64,000 bases of DNA, taken from assembly GCF_000829035.1 (NCBI RefSeq), contig NZ_AP012541.1, positions 2,728,001-2,792,000 on the forward strand. The letters run 5' to 3'. A program made the position numbers and the translations under genes. The notes below the pieces were generated by a model. That model saw nothing but the letters and a program-made list of their open reading frames with translations. It was not told the origin of the DNA and did no database searches. The stretch is from Lacticaseibacillus paracasei subsp. paracasei (GTDB taxonomy: Bacteria > Bacillota > Bacilli > Lactobacillales > Lactobacillaceae). The stretch's first letter is position 1. Every line of letters starts with the position of its first letter. Positions 25,023 through 32,839 of this stretch are shown piece after piece.

Positions 25023-27050
25023 ATAAGCGCTTTCATATCTTCTTAAAATGTCATAAGCTTGTTGCCCGTTTTCGGCCTTGAACAAAGCTTTCAGAGTTGC
25101 TTCGTCAGCAATGATTTCGGAAAGTTCTTGAATGGCCCGCAAATGTTGATCGGTATCTTTCACCGCGATCGGCACGATCATGCGAATACGAAAACCATTT
25201 GGATAAACAACTGGCTGTTTCAAGATGTAGAAACCAAACCCATTGCGCAACACGCCATTTTCCGGCACGGTATGTGGGATTGCCACCTGCGTTCCAATAA
25301 AACTGTAGTTGTCCGCGGCTGCTGTCTCTGCCATGAGTGTCTGGCGAAAAGGGTCGGTTACATAGTCCAACCGTTCGAGTGGCCGAATTGCCTGTTGAAG
25401 CGCTTGTTCCCAGTTGCGACTGCTACCAACCTGAATCAAATCAGGCTCAGTAAAGTCGGTCAGGCGTGGTTGGTCAACCACGGGGAGCTCTTCAACCGTC
25501 TGATCCGCTAGAAAGCGGCGCAGTGCGTGATCAAGTCCAACGGCATCCGTCACTTTTGCATGCTTGCGGACAATAGCCGTCAAAGCGGAAATACCGGTTT
25601 GAATATTTTTGACCCCGATGTCGTTCAACACCCGGTAGCGCAATTGCACTTGTTCATCGCCGCTGAGCAGGGGATGAATAATATACTGTCGTGCTGACGT
25701 CTTGAGGGGCACGGTTGTAAATACAAGATCGTAATCCCCTGAAAAATGTTCAAACTCCCGCGCTGATGTTGCTGAAAGAAAACTAATTTCCGGAAATAAG
25801 CGCCGCAGATTCTGAATCATGAGTTTGGAAACAATCAAGCCATTTGTGCAAACAACAGCCGCTCGTTCCTTACTAACATGTAAATCAGCGGACTTTTCCA
25901 GTTCCCCGTCAAAGTAAAAAGCGATCAGATTGCGCTCATCTTCCGGAATCGTTTTCCCCGTCAGTTTTTCAAGTGGTTCAATAATGGCGTTGATCGTATC
26001 GACTAAGAACCGATGTCGGGAATCAGCAGCCATCACCTGACCAATGCCAATATCATGCAGATGCAAGCCATAACGAACGCGAAAAATAGCAGGACGTAGA
26101 TGAGCAAGCAATCGTTTAACGAAATCGTCTTGGTCGGTAATTTTGATGAAGGTTTGCTGTTCAAATTTTGCGACCATGGTTTGAATAGCCTTGACCAAAT
26201 CCGCATCAGCAACGCCAACATCCCCGCGAATCGTATTCGCCGAAAGCAGGAGAATGACCAACCACTCGGCATCCGAGTCATTTGTCAGCCATGCTTTAGG
26301 CATTAACGGCCTTAGTGCCGAAAACTCCTCGGTATCACTGATCTGATGCTCGAAGTAATGATGATCGCTTACTCGATGAGACAGGTTGCGTGTGACATTC
26401 ATCAAAACCGCCAACATCAGGAAGCTGAACGATTCGTCTGAATAAGCCACATTTCGGGCATTTTCAACCTCGCGAACAAAATGAATGACCTGTTCGGTTG
26501 GTAGTTTGCCAAGTTGTTCCATCGAACTGCGACCATCGTCGTATTTCAACAACTGCGTCACGAGATAATTCAATAAATTGCGAATGGCCAACTCCGAGCC
26601 TTCGATAAAATAACCTGCTTGGCGCGTATACTTCAGTTTTAATTGCCGCGTACTCAGAAAACGCGCCGCTGCTTTCAGATCCGCTGAAGCTGTGGTTCGA
26701 CTGACACCGCTAAAATCATAGATATGAACCAGCGATAACAACTCATCGCTCACAAGCAGGTACAGGCAAATGAGCAGGATGCGCTCCTCTTCTTCGCGAT
26801 AAACATACGGTTGCGGTTCTTCAGTCGCTTGCAAATTGAAAAACTCAGCAATCTCACTCGATGTGACAAACTCGCCTCGCGGTGTCCGCGTGATCTTTGG
26901 GAGTTGATGATCGACCAACTCTTCATTAATCTGAGACAATGCATACGCTAACTGACGACGAGTAATGCCAAACTTCTTTTCTAAATCACCACTTTTCAAA
27001 TTTGGATGACGAATAATTTCTGAAAGGATCTGTAAGTTGCGTTTCTTCAA
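25011..27050 (-). CDS. PRD-containing PTS regulator (LicR/MtlR type)
   Basis: A 679-residue activator. Predicted domains: N-terminal helix-turn-helix (about 1-70), second HTH-like region (about 75-150), PRD1 and PRD2 (about 165-375), EIIB-like Gat domain (about 385-480) and EIIA-like domain (about 540-675, with IPHTVPENG as His site). Phosphorylation by HPr and EII proteins would tune it to the flux through the Gat PTS downstream. I chose TTG at 27050 after GGAGGTGAGAG. It leads the galactonate-type operon, so it is probably autoregulated. Confidence 0.88.
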   Translation of the reverse strand: MKKRNLQILSEIIRHPNLKSGDLEKKFGITRRQLAYALSQINEELVDHQLPKITRTPRGEFVTSSEIAEFFNLQATEEPQPYVYREEEERILLICLYLLVSDELLSLVHIYDFSGVSRTTASADLKAAARFLSTRQLKLKYTRQAGYFIEGSELAIRNLLNYLVTQLLKYDDGRSSMEQLGKLPTEQVIHFVREVENARNVAYSDESFSFLMLAVLMNVTRNLSHRVSDHHYFEHQISDTEEFSALRPLMPKAWLTNDSDAEWLVILLLSANTIRGDVGVADADLVKAIQTMVAKFEQQTFIKITDQDDFVKRLLAHLRPAIFRVRYGLHLHDIGIGQVMAADSRHRFLVDTINAIIEPLEKLTGKTIPEDERNLIAFYFDGELEKSADLHVSKERAAVVCTNGLIVSKLMIQNLRRLFPEISFLSATSAREFEHFSGDYDLVFTTVPLKTSARQYIIHPLLSGDEQVQLRYRVLNDIGVKNIQTGISALTAIVRKHAKVTDAVGLDHALRRFLADQTVEELPVVDQPRLTDFTEPDLIQVGSSRNWEQALQQAIRPLERLDYVTDPFRQTLMAETAAADNYSFIGTQVAIPHTVPENGVLRNGFGFYILKQPVVYPNGFRIRMIVPIAVKDTDQHLRAIQELSEIIADEATLKALFKAENGQQAYDILRRYESAYKRV

Positions 27051-27102
27051 ACAACTCTCACCTCCAGGTTCAATTTCAATTGTACGAGACAAATGGCCGT
27101 TG

Positions 27103-27117
27103 TGACGGCGCTTTCAT
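27103..27117 (-). promoter_or_regulatory. cre-like site before the PRD regulator
   Basis: On the minus strand ATGAAAGCGCCGTCA matches the cre consensus except one W position. It lies about 55 bases upstream of the TTG start. Confidence 0.4.
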
Positions 27118-27214
27118 TCCAGCTTTTGTGCACCCTCTCTTGGTTTGCAATGTACAAGGTGTACTCCCCAGTTCACAGACGTTGGCAACAAAGGCTTCTG
27201 TCAAAACAAAAATG

Positions 27215-27250
27215 GGCAAAAAAAGAACCCACAAACACGAAGTTTGTGAG
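27215..27250 (-). terminator. Terminator of the beta-glucoside/mannoside operon
   Basis: On the minus strand CTCACAAACT pairs with GTTTGTGGG, followed by a run of seven Ts, just after the EIIA stop. Confidence 0.7.
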
Positions 27251-27269
27251 CCGTTGGTACTTATTCGAA

Positions 27270-27584
27270 TCATTCGGAGACTTTCTGGTACAAATCGACA
27301 AGTTCCCCTGCCAAATCGCGAAAAGTAATCGCCGTCATCACATGGTCCTGCCCATGCACCATCAGTAACGATACCGGTTGATGTTCGCCGCTTGCCTCAG
27401 CGGTTAGCATGCCGGTTTGTGCTTGGTGTGCCTCCGCCAGAAATTGATCGGCTTCTTTGAGTTTGGTTTCAGCTTGAGTAAAATCACCAGCTTTGGCAGC
27501 TCTAATTGCTTCAACTGCTGCCCCTTTTGCATTGCCGCCTGCCATGATTAACTGCATGACGACAAGTTGTTGTTGTTCATCCAT
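27270..27584 (-). CDS. Lactose/cellobiose-type PTS EIIA
   Basis: A 104-residue, all-helical EIIA of the Lac family, which works as a trimer. The phosphorylated His is about residue 77 in VSLLMVHGQDHVMTA. The N-terminus (QLVVMQLIMAGGNAKGAA) is the usual first helix. ATG with a very strong AAGGGGGGA SD. It is last in the operon that also encodes EIIB, GH1, ROK, GH125, GH38 and EIIC. Confidence 0.9.
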   Translation of the reverse strand: MDEQQQLVVMQLIMAGGNAKGAAVEAIRAAKAGDFTQAETKLKEADQFLAEAHQAQTGMLTAEASGEHQPVSLLMVHGQDHVMTAITFRDLAGELVDLYQKVSE

Positions 27585-27667
27585 AAAAGCGTCCCCCCTT
27601 AATAGCCTTGAGCGCCAGCACTGTCTTTATGTCCTGCAAGCAAATTGTTGACGCCTTTTCGGCCTGT

Positions 27668-27982
27668 TTATGCCATCAAATCAAGCGCTGTTTGTAGAAC
27701 ATGATCGCCTTTCATCAGGCCGTAATCTTGCATATTAATGACCGCTACTGGAATCGTCAGCGTCTTTTTAAAGTCACTTTCTAAGTAACGCACTTGCGGC
27801 CCAAGCAGCAACACATCTGGGTGCTCAGCTGCTAATTGATCCTGAGCATCGGAAGCTGATGCGGCAAATATTTTGACATGAACATCTGTCTGCTCAGCAG
27901 CATCCAGCATTTTTCTAACCAACATACTGGTCGACATACCTGCTGCACAAACCAGCATGATCGTCTTCTCATTTTCAGCCAT
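27668..27982 (-). CDS. Lactose/cellobiose-type PTS EIIB
   Basis: A 104-residue phosphocarrier with active Cys12 in TIMLVCAAGMSTSMLV. The ATG at 27982 follows GAGGAAAAG and overlaps the GH1 stop by 8 bases, so translation is probably coupled. The longer frame to 28099 is not needed. Confidence 0.9.
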   Translation of the reverse strand: MAENEKTIMLVCAAGMSTSMLVRKMLDAAEQTDVHVKIFAASASDAQDQLAAEHPDVLLLGPQVRYLESDFKKTLTIPVAVINMQDYGLMKGDHVLQTALDLMA

Positions 27983-29405
27983 GATTCTTTTCCTCACTTT
28001 CAAATGGACGCAACGTTGGCGCCACCAGTCCAGTCGCCGCCACCTGACTAAACCAGTGACCTGATTTTTTGAGTGACTTTGTTTGATTGCGTAGGTCATT
28101 ACGAATCAAACCGTACCGATTCTTGTAAGCATTCAGCCATGACCAGCAGTCAATGCCGGTCCACACGAAGTAGCCATGACAATTAGCCCCTTCTGCGATA
28201 GCCTGGCTTAAGAATCGCAGGTGATCGGTCATAAACTGAATGCGATAATCGTCTTGGACCATACCGTCTTTCAAAAACCGTTCTTCGTTTGCTACCCCTA
28301 TACCATTTTCAGCCACAAACCAAGGCAGATTGTCGTAGCGACGCTTAATGGTCATTGCAATGTCATATAATGCGTCTGGGTATATTTCCCAGCCTTTATC
28401 CAAATTCATTTTTCGGCCTGGCATGTCGTAATTGTCAAAATAGATGTCAGGCAACCACACTTGTAAGCTATCTGGTGAAACAGCCGGGGCTTGCACCCGG
28501 AACGGGTGGTAATAGTTAACCCCAAGGACATCAATTCGGTTGGCAGCAATCACTGCGAGTTCATCAGGAGTTGCCTCCCATAAAACGCCATCTCGTTTGA
28601 GTCTTGCTACCAGCTCTTCTGGAAAACGGCCATGAATAGCTGGCTCTAAATAAAGATCATTCGCCCACTGTTCCGCAAATCGCGCCGCAGCTAAGTCCTC
28701 AGGTGCTTGCGAGGCCGGATAAACCGGTGTCAGATTAACAATTGTGCCAATCGTTCCTTGCGGCTGCCGATTGATCTGCCGAAACGCCGCCACAGCTTGG
28801 GCACTAGCTAAGTTCAGGTTGTACGCAGCTTGCACAGCCATCCGCCCATCGACAATATTAGGATAGTGAAACTGATATAAGTATTGGCCGTCAACGATGA
28901 CTTTAGGTTCATTAAAGGTAAACCAATGCGTCACCTGATCGCTATACAGTTCAAAACAACGCGTGGCAAATTTCACATAGAGATCCACCACATGTTTTGA
29001 CTGCCAGCCGCCATATTGATGTTGTAACGTCACTGGCAAGTCAAAATGATGCAGATTCACATACGGCGTGATACCAAGTTGATGCATAGTCTTAAAAACT
29101 CGGCGATAATAATCGGCCCCTACTGGATCCACCGTGCCTGCTTCAAGATCGTCAATCAGGCGCGTCCACTGAATCGAGATTCGTAATGCCTGCACGCCTG
29201 CTTGCTTCAACAAAGCAAGATCGTTTTCATAATCGTTGTAGAAGTTCGAGGCAACATCCGGACCAACGTTGTGGTAGAAGTCTTGTGGCCGAGTATGGTA
29301 ATGATAATCAAAAATGTTTTCGTGATTTTTATGAAAAGTGCCTTCTGCCTGCGGACCGCTGGTTGCCGCTCCCCAGACAAAATCAGCATCAAATTGAATG
29401 GTCAT
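27975..29405 (-). CDS. GH1 6-phospho-beta-glycosidase
   Basis: A 476-residue family 1 glycosidase that would hydrolyse a PTS-imported phosphorylated disaccharide to a hexose 6-phosphate and a sugar. The acid/base Glu is residue 166 in TFNEPKV; the nucleophile Glu is near 370 in FVAENGIGV. The N-terminus FVWGAATSGPQAEG is typical. Being in an operon with two alpha-mannosidases suggests a mannose-containing beta-linked substrate is possible, beside plain beta-glucosides. Confidence 0.9.
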   Translation of the reverse strand: MTIQFDADFVWGAATSGPQAEGTFHKNHENIFDYHYHTRPQDFYHNVGPDVASNFYNDYENDLALLKQAGVQALRISIQWTRLIDDLEAGTVDPVGADYYRRVFKTMHQLGITPYVNLHHFDLPVTLQHQYGGWQSKHVVDLYVKFATRCFELYSDQVTHWFTFNEPKVIVDGQYLYQFHYPNIVDGRMAVQAAYNLNLASAQAVAAFRQINRQPQGTIGTIVNLTPVYPASQAPEDLAAARFAEQWANDLYLEPAIHGRFPEELVARLKRDGVLWEATPDELAVIAANRIDVLGVNYYHPFRVQAPAVSPDSLQVWLPDIYFDNYDMPGRKMNLDKGWEIYPDALYDIAMTIKRRYDNLPWFVAENGIGVANEERFLKDGMVQDDYRIQFMTDHLRFLSQAIAEGANCHGYFVWTGIDCWSWLNAYKNRYGLIRNDLRNQTKSLKKSGHWFSQVAATGLVAPTLRPFESEEKNHG

Positions 29406-29413
29406 GTCTTAGC

Positions 29414-29456
29414 CTAAATGCGCTTGCCAGACGAGAAGCTAGTCTGACTTGCGCTC
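29414..29456. repeat. SD-proximal inverted-repeat element, copy R6 (minimal)
   Basis: AAATGCGCTTGCCAGAC, short loop, GTCTGACTTGCGCTC: a short hairpin form of the family, only 9 bases before the GH1 ATG. It seems to replace or crowd the usual SD of GH1. Confidence 0.55.
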
Positions 29457-29479
29457 CTTTCTATACTCGATTTCTGATG

Positions 29480-30355
29480 TCAGCGGCTGCGTTGGCGCTG
29501 TTGAAAATTAACTGCGGCGCCGTATAAATTGGCTTCAGCCTGAAACTTGGCAATGCGAACGATTGGCCGAATGGGGGCAATTTCGACTTTTGCCATCACA
29601 ACATCGAGCGCCTGATTCAAATCTGCAAGCAAGTCAGAATTTTGGGAAATGCCACCGCCAATGACAAAACAATCTGGATCAAGACTGTACTGCAAATTGA
29701 AAATGGTTGTTGCCAGCACCTGTAGTATGTCACGAACGGCTTTCTGGGCTAATGGCTGTCCGGTTTTGGCCAGTTCGTAAAGGGCTTTCCCGTCCAAATC
29801 AGTGCCATTTGCCCGGTTGTAGCGATCAGCCGCGTTCACAATGGTACCAAGATGACTGACCGTGTCGTCATTGCCGTACAACATATAGCCAAACTCGCCG
29901 CCTAACAGATGCCGACCACGATGAATCCGGCCATCCAAAACGACCGCACCGCCAACCCCAGTGCCTAACACCAGAAAAATGACGTCACGAACATCTGTTG
30001 CTGAACCGGCCTGAACTTCTGCCAGTGCGGCGCAATTCGCATCATTTTCGATGGTGACAGGCAGCTGGAAACGTTTGGTCAATTCAGCCACAATTGGAAA
30101 ATGGTGAATATACGGAACCGCACTGGCACCGCGGATGATGCCGGCAGTTTGATCCACTGAACCGGGACTGCTGATAGCCACACCGGTAATGGTTGCTTTA
30201 CGCTGCAATTCACGAACCTGAGTTTGAAGTGTTTGGTAAAACAAGCCCAAGGTCTGCGGCGTTTTGACACTGATTTGGTGGGAGATGCCAGGCACCTCAT
30301 CGTAACAACCGAATTTAAGGGTTGTGCCGCCAATATCAATAACTGCTAAACTCAC
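29480..30355 (-). CDS. ROK-family sugar kinase
   Basis: A 291-residue ROK protein without an HTH, so a kinase rather than a repressor. The ATP site is DIGGTTLKFG at residues 7-16; the EN DANCAALAE motif carries the catalytic Asp; VLGTGVGGAVVLDG follows. The usual Cys-rich zinc motif after HRG is absent (GEFGYMLYG region). It probably phosphorylates the free hexose released by GH1 or the mannosidases. Its GTG start overlaps the GH125 stop (GTGA). Confidence 0.88.
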   Translation of the reverse strand: MSLAVIDIGGTTLKFGCYDEVPGISHQISVKTPQTLGLFYQTLQTQVRELQRKATITGVAISSPGSVDQTAGIIRGASAVPYIHHFPIVAELTKRFQLPVTIENDANCAALAEVQAGSATDVRDVIFLVLGTGVGGAVVLDGRIHRGRHLLGGEFGYMLYGNDDTVSHLGTIVNAADRYNRANGTDLDGKALYELAKTGQPLAQKAVRDILQVLATTIFNLQYSLDPDCFVIGGGISQNSDLLADLNQALDVVMAKVEIAPIRPIVRIAKFQAEANLYGAAVNFQQRQRSR

Positions 30356-30955
30356 AGCGCCACTTCCTTTTCTTGATCACGCACGTAGTCCAACGCCAAT
30401 TGACAATAAGTCATGTTTGCCCACGAAAACCACGTTCGCGTGAACTGTGTAGGATCGTCTTTGTGCACGCCTTCATGACATTGGCCAGTACCGGCTGTTG
30501 TGGCAGCAATCGTGGCAAGTTTTGCTGACTTAACAGGTTCACTTTTAGCCACCAGCCCTTCCATCGCCACTGCAATCGGCCAAACATATTCCGGCGGGGT
30601 GTGCTCGCTACCAATACCTGCCAAAGCTTCTCCTTGGTAGTAGTACGGATTTTGTCTACTCAAAATAAAGGTTTTGGTTGCCAAGTAAATCGGATCGTCA
30701 GCTGCAATGGCCCCCAGAAAAGGTAAGCTCAACAAACTTGGAACATTCGCATCATCCATGAAACGTGTCCTGCCAAGGCCATCCACTTCATACGCCAAAC
30801 CTTGATCCCCGCTCGGCAACGTTTGAATCGCATACTTAGCAATGCCTCGCTCAATTGCTGTCACCAAAGTTTGTGCTCGTGCAGCCAAGGACTGGTGATT
30901 GGCCGGAATCAGCGGCAACAAGCCTTTCAAAACCGTTTTTGCAAACAAATTGGCT
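30352..30955 (-). pseudogene. GH125 exo-alpha-1,6-mannosidase, C-terminal part (split by IS30)
   Basis: About 200 codons of the C-terminal half of a family 125 (Mug157-like) mannosidase, with SRQNPYYYQG, EYVWPIAVAMEGL and WFSWANMTYCQLALDY. It joins cleanly in frame (ANLFA-KTVLKG) to the N-terminal part at 32133-32839 once the 1177-bp insertion and one 15-bp repeat copy are removed. It has no proper start of its own, so the enzyme should be inactive. Confidence 0.9.
30941..30955. repeat. 15-bp direct repeat, left copy, flanking the IS30-type insertion
   Basis: GCAAACAAATTGGCT occurs here and at 32133-32147 exactly at both insertion junctions. The rejoined GH125 gene needs only one copy, so this is a target duplication. 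Confidence 0.85.
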
Positions 30956-32132
30956 CCTCAATTTTCAAGGCAAGTGCAACGATGATAACGAATTCTTGAT
31001 AGTGGTCTAGGCTGTTACGCCATGCATCGGTAGTAATCGCATGGGCGAAGATAGTTCAGAATACGTCTGGGACGATGGTTCAGTGCGGATTGGACTGCTT
31101 GAATTTCAACCAGGGTAACTGCTCTGAGAGACTTCCCTTTCGGGAAGAATTCCCTAAGCAGTCCATTGGCGTTCTCGTTTGTGCCACGCTCCCAAGGCGA
31201 GTACGGATGTGCGAAGTAAATCTGGGTTCCAACAATCTCTGATAACTTGGCAAACTCGGAACCATTGTCAAAAGTGATACTCTCAAATTCCTTGGCCCCG
31301 TAGTCGTCGATCGTGTCCTGCAAGGCTTTAAGGCAGGTGCCCGCATGATAGTCAGGAATCTTGACGATGATCTCAGTCCGGCTGTACCGTTCTGTGAGCG
31401 TCATTAATGCTGGCTCATCAGCTAAGCGAATACCCTTGACCAAGTCGCCTTCCCAATGTCCCACGCCTGTGCGGTCATTCACGGCCGCAGGACGCAACTC
31501 GATTGAGTCGCCGTATATCTTCTTATTCTTGCGCTTGTGGGCGTTCTTATAGCCTTTGATGCGGCGTCGGAGCTTCTTGGGAAGTGTCATGTTGTCTAGC
31601 TCAAGCAGCCCGGCGTCGATGTAGCGATACACAGTTGTCGTTGAAGGGCAAGCCTTGCCCTGGTCGCGATAGAAGTGTACGAAGCTATCAACGCTGTGTA
31701 CGCGCGGCTTACGAGTAAGCTCCCTGGAGAGAGCCTTGAAGAACGCACGGCCGGTCTTAAGAAAGGCGTAGTGACCGGTTCTATCGCGTTTACGGTCGTG
31801 CATGGCTTGGGCAGTTTCCGCAAGATAGACTTGACGCGAGTGACGCTTCGAGTCGAGCTGAGTTACAGATCCACGCGTGATTTCTCGTGAGATTGTCGCT
31901 TTACTGCGATGAAGCTTCTGTGCAATCACGGTCGCGGTGTCACCAGCAGCCTGAAGGGCCTGAATTGTAGCACGGTCGCTAAAACTGAGTTGTTGGTAAT
32001 GCTTGTGAGTGTTAGTCTGAGAGTGGGTCATGAAGATTCCTGCTTTCTTGTTTAGCTAGCACTAACAAGAATAGGTCTTCATGGCCTTTATGGTCTAGTC
32101 GTCAGGGTGTTGCACTTGAATTGTAAACTGGG
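30956..32132. mobile_element. IS30-family insertion sequence 1 (in GH125 gene)
   Basis: A 1177-bp element bounded by the 15-bp direct repeat. Terminal inverted repeats of about 24 bp are imperfect: inner CAAGTGCAAC is identical at both ends (30971-30980 and 32109-32118), with partial match outwards (CTCAATTTTCAA against CCAGTTTACAA). It carries one transposase gene on the minus strand. A 15-bp duplication is longer than the 2-4 bp common in this family. Confidence 0.85.
31015..32031 (-). CDS. IS30-family transposase
   Basis: A 338-residue DDE transposase. It has an N-terminal HTH (SFSDRATIQALQAAGD, then ATVIAQKLHRSKATISREI). The catalytic triad is visible as GHWEGDLV (Asp), ITFDNGSEF (Asp) and WERGTNENANGLLREFFPKG (Glu), spaced as in IS30. 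It looks intact. It is clearly different from the transposase at 50582, so two separate elements entered. Confidence 0.95.
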   Translation of the reverse strand: MTHSQTNTHKHYQQLSFSDRATIQALQAAGDTATVIAQKLHRSKATISREITRGSVTQLDSKRHSRQVYLAETAQAMHDRKRDRTGHYAFLKTGRAFFKALSRELTRKPRVHSVDSFVHFYRDQGKACPSTTTVYRYIDAGLLELDNMTLPKKLRRRIKGYKNAHKRKNKKIYGDSIELRPAAVNDRTGVGHWEGDLVKGIRLADEPALMTLTERYSRTEIIVKIPDYHAGTCLKALQDTIDDYGAKEFESITFDNGSEFAKLSEIVGTQIYFAHPYSPWERGTNENANGLLREFFPKGKSLRAVTLVEIQAVQSALNHRPRRILNYLRPCDYYRCMA

Positions 32133-32839
32133 GCAAACAAATTGGCTGGAATATGGTACCCATATTCACACCGGTTATCACTCGGCCGGAAGCCATCCCA
32201 GATGAGCCCAGTATAAGCAACAGGGGTGCCATAACCGTTATTTGGCAAAGTATCGTTAGCTGCAGTGTCACGCCGGCGGAAAAAATAGGGTGACTGTTCA
32301 TGATGCTGTTCCTGTTCAAAAATATCTAAAATGACCGCGAATGTTTCCCAAAAAGTCGCATCAAACAGCGCTGCATCGCCTGTTTCAGTATGCAACCGCA
32401 ACGCCAACGGCAACGGTGCACATAGCGTATCAATTTCGAACTTGCGCTCCCAGACTTGTGGTGAAACCGAAATATTGGTTTCATCGTCATCGCGCCAATG
32501 AGCCGCATTGGCCGTCTGATTAAAGGCATTGGCATACGGATCAAGCTGCACGAACGCCAATTCTCGTCGTAGGACACCTTCAAGAATCGGCTTTAAATCG
32601 GGCACGTCTTTGATGAGCTGTACATAAGGCAACACTTGAAAGGTTGCGTCTCGTAGCCACATCGCCGGAATATCGCCGGTCGCAACAAAGTAGGTCCTAT
32701 CCGCCTGCCGACTTGTGGCCTTCATCAGCGCATCCGGCAGTAAAGTGCGAAACATTTGCTGAGCCGGGGCATATGGTAATGGATGCTCATCAGCAAAAGC
32801 AGTAAGTGCCGCTGCTAACGGTCGGCTGTCTTCAGTCAT
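32133..32839 (-). pseudogene. GH125 exo-alpha-1,6-mannosidase, N-terminal part (split by IS30)
   Basis: About 235 codons starting at an ATG with AAGGAG. It has FVATGDIPAMWLRDATFQVLPY with a catalytic-region Asp, FNQTANAAHW and CEYGYHIPANLF. After the IS junction it reads into foreign codons (APVYNSSATP) and stops. The gene overlaps the GH38 stop by 4 bases (ATGA), so it was translated with that mannosidase. Complete family members are about 430 residues, which equals both parts joined. Confidence 0.9.
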
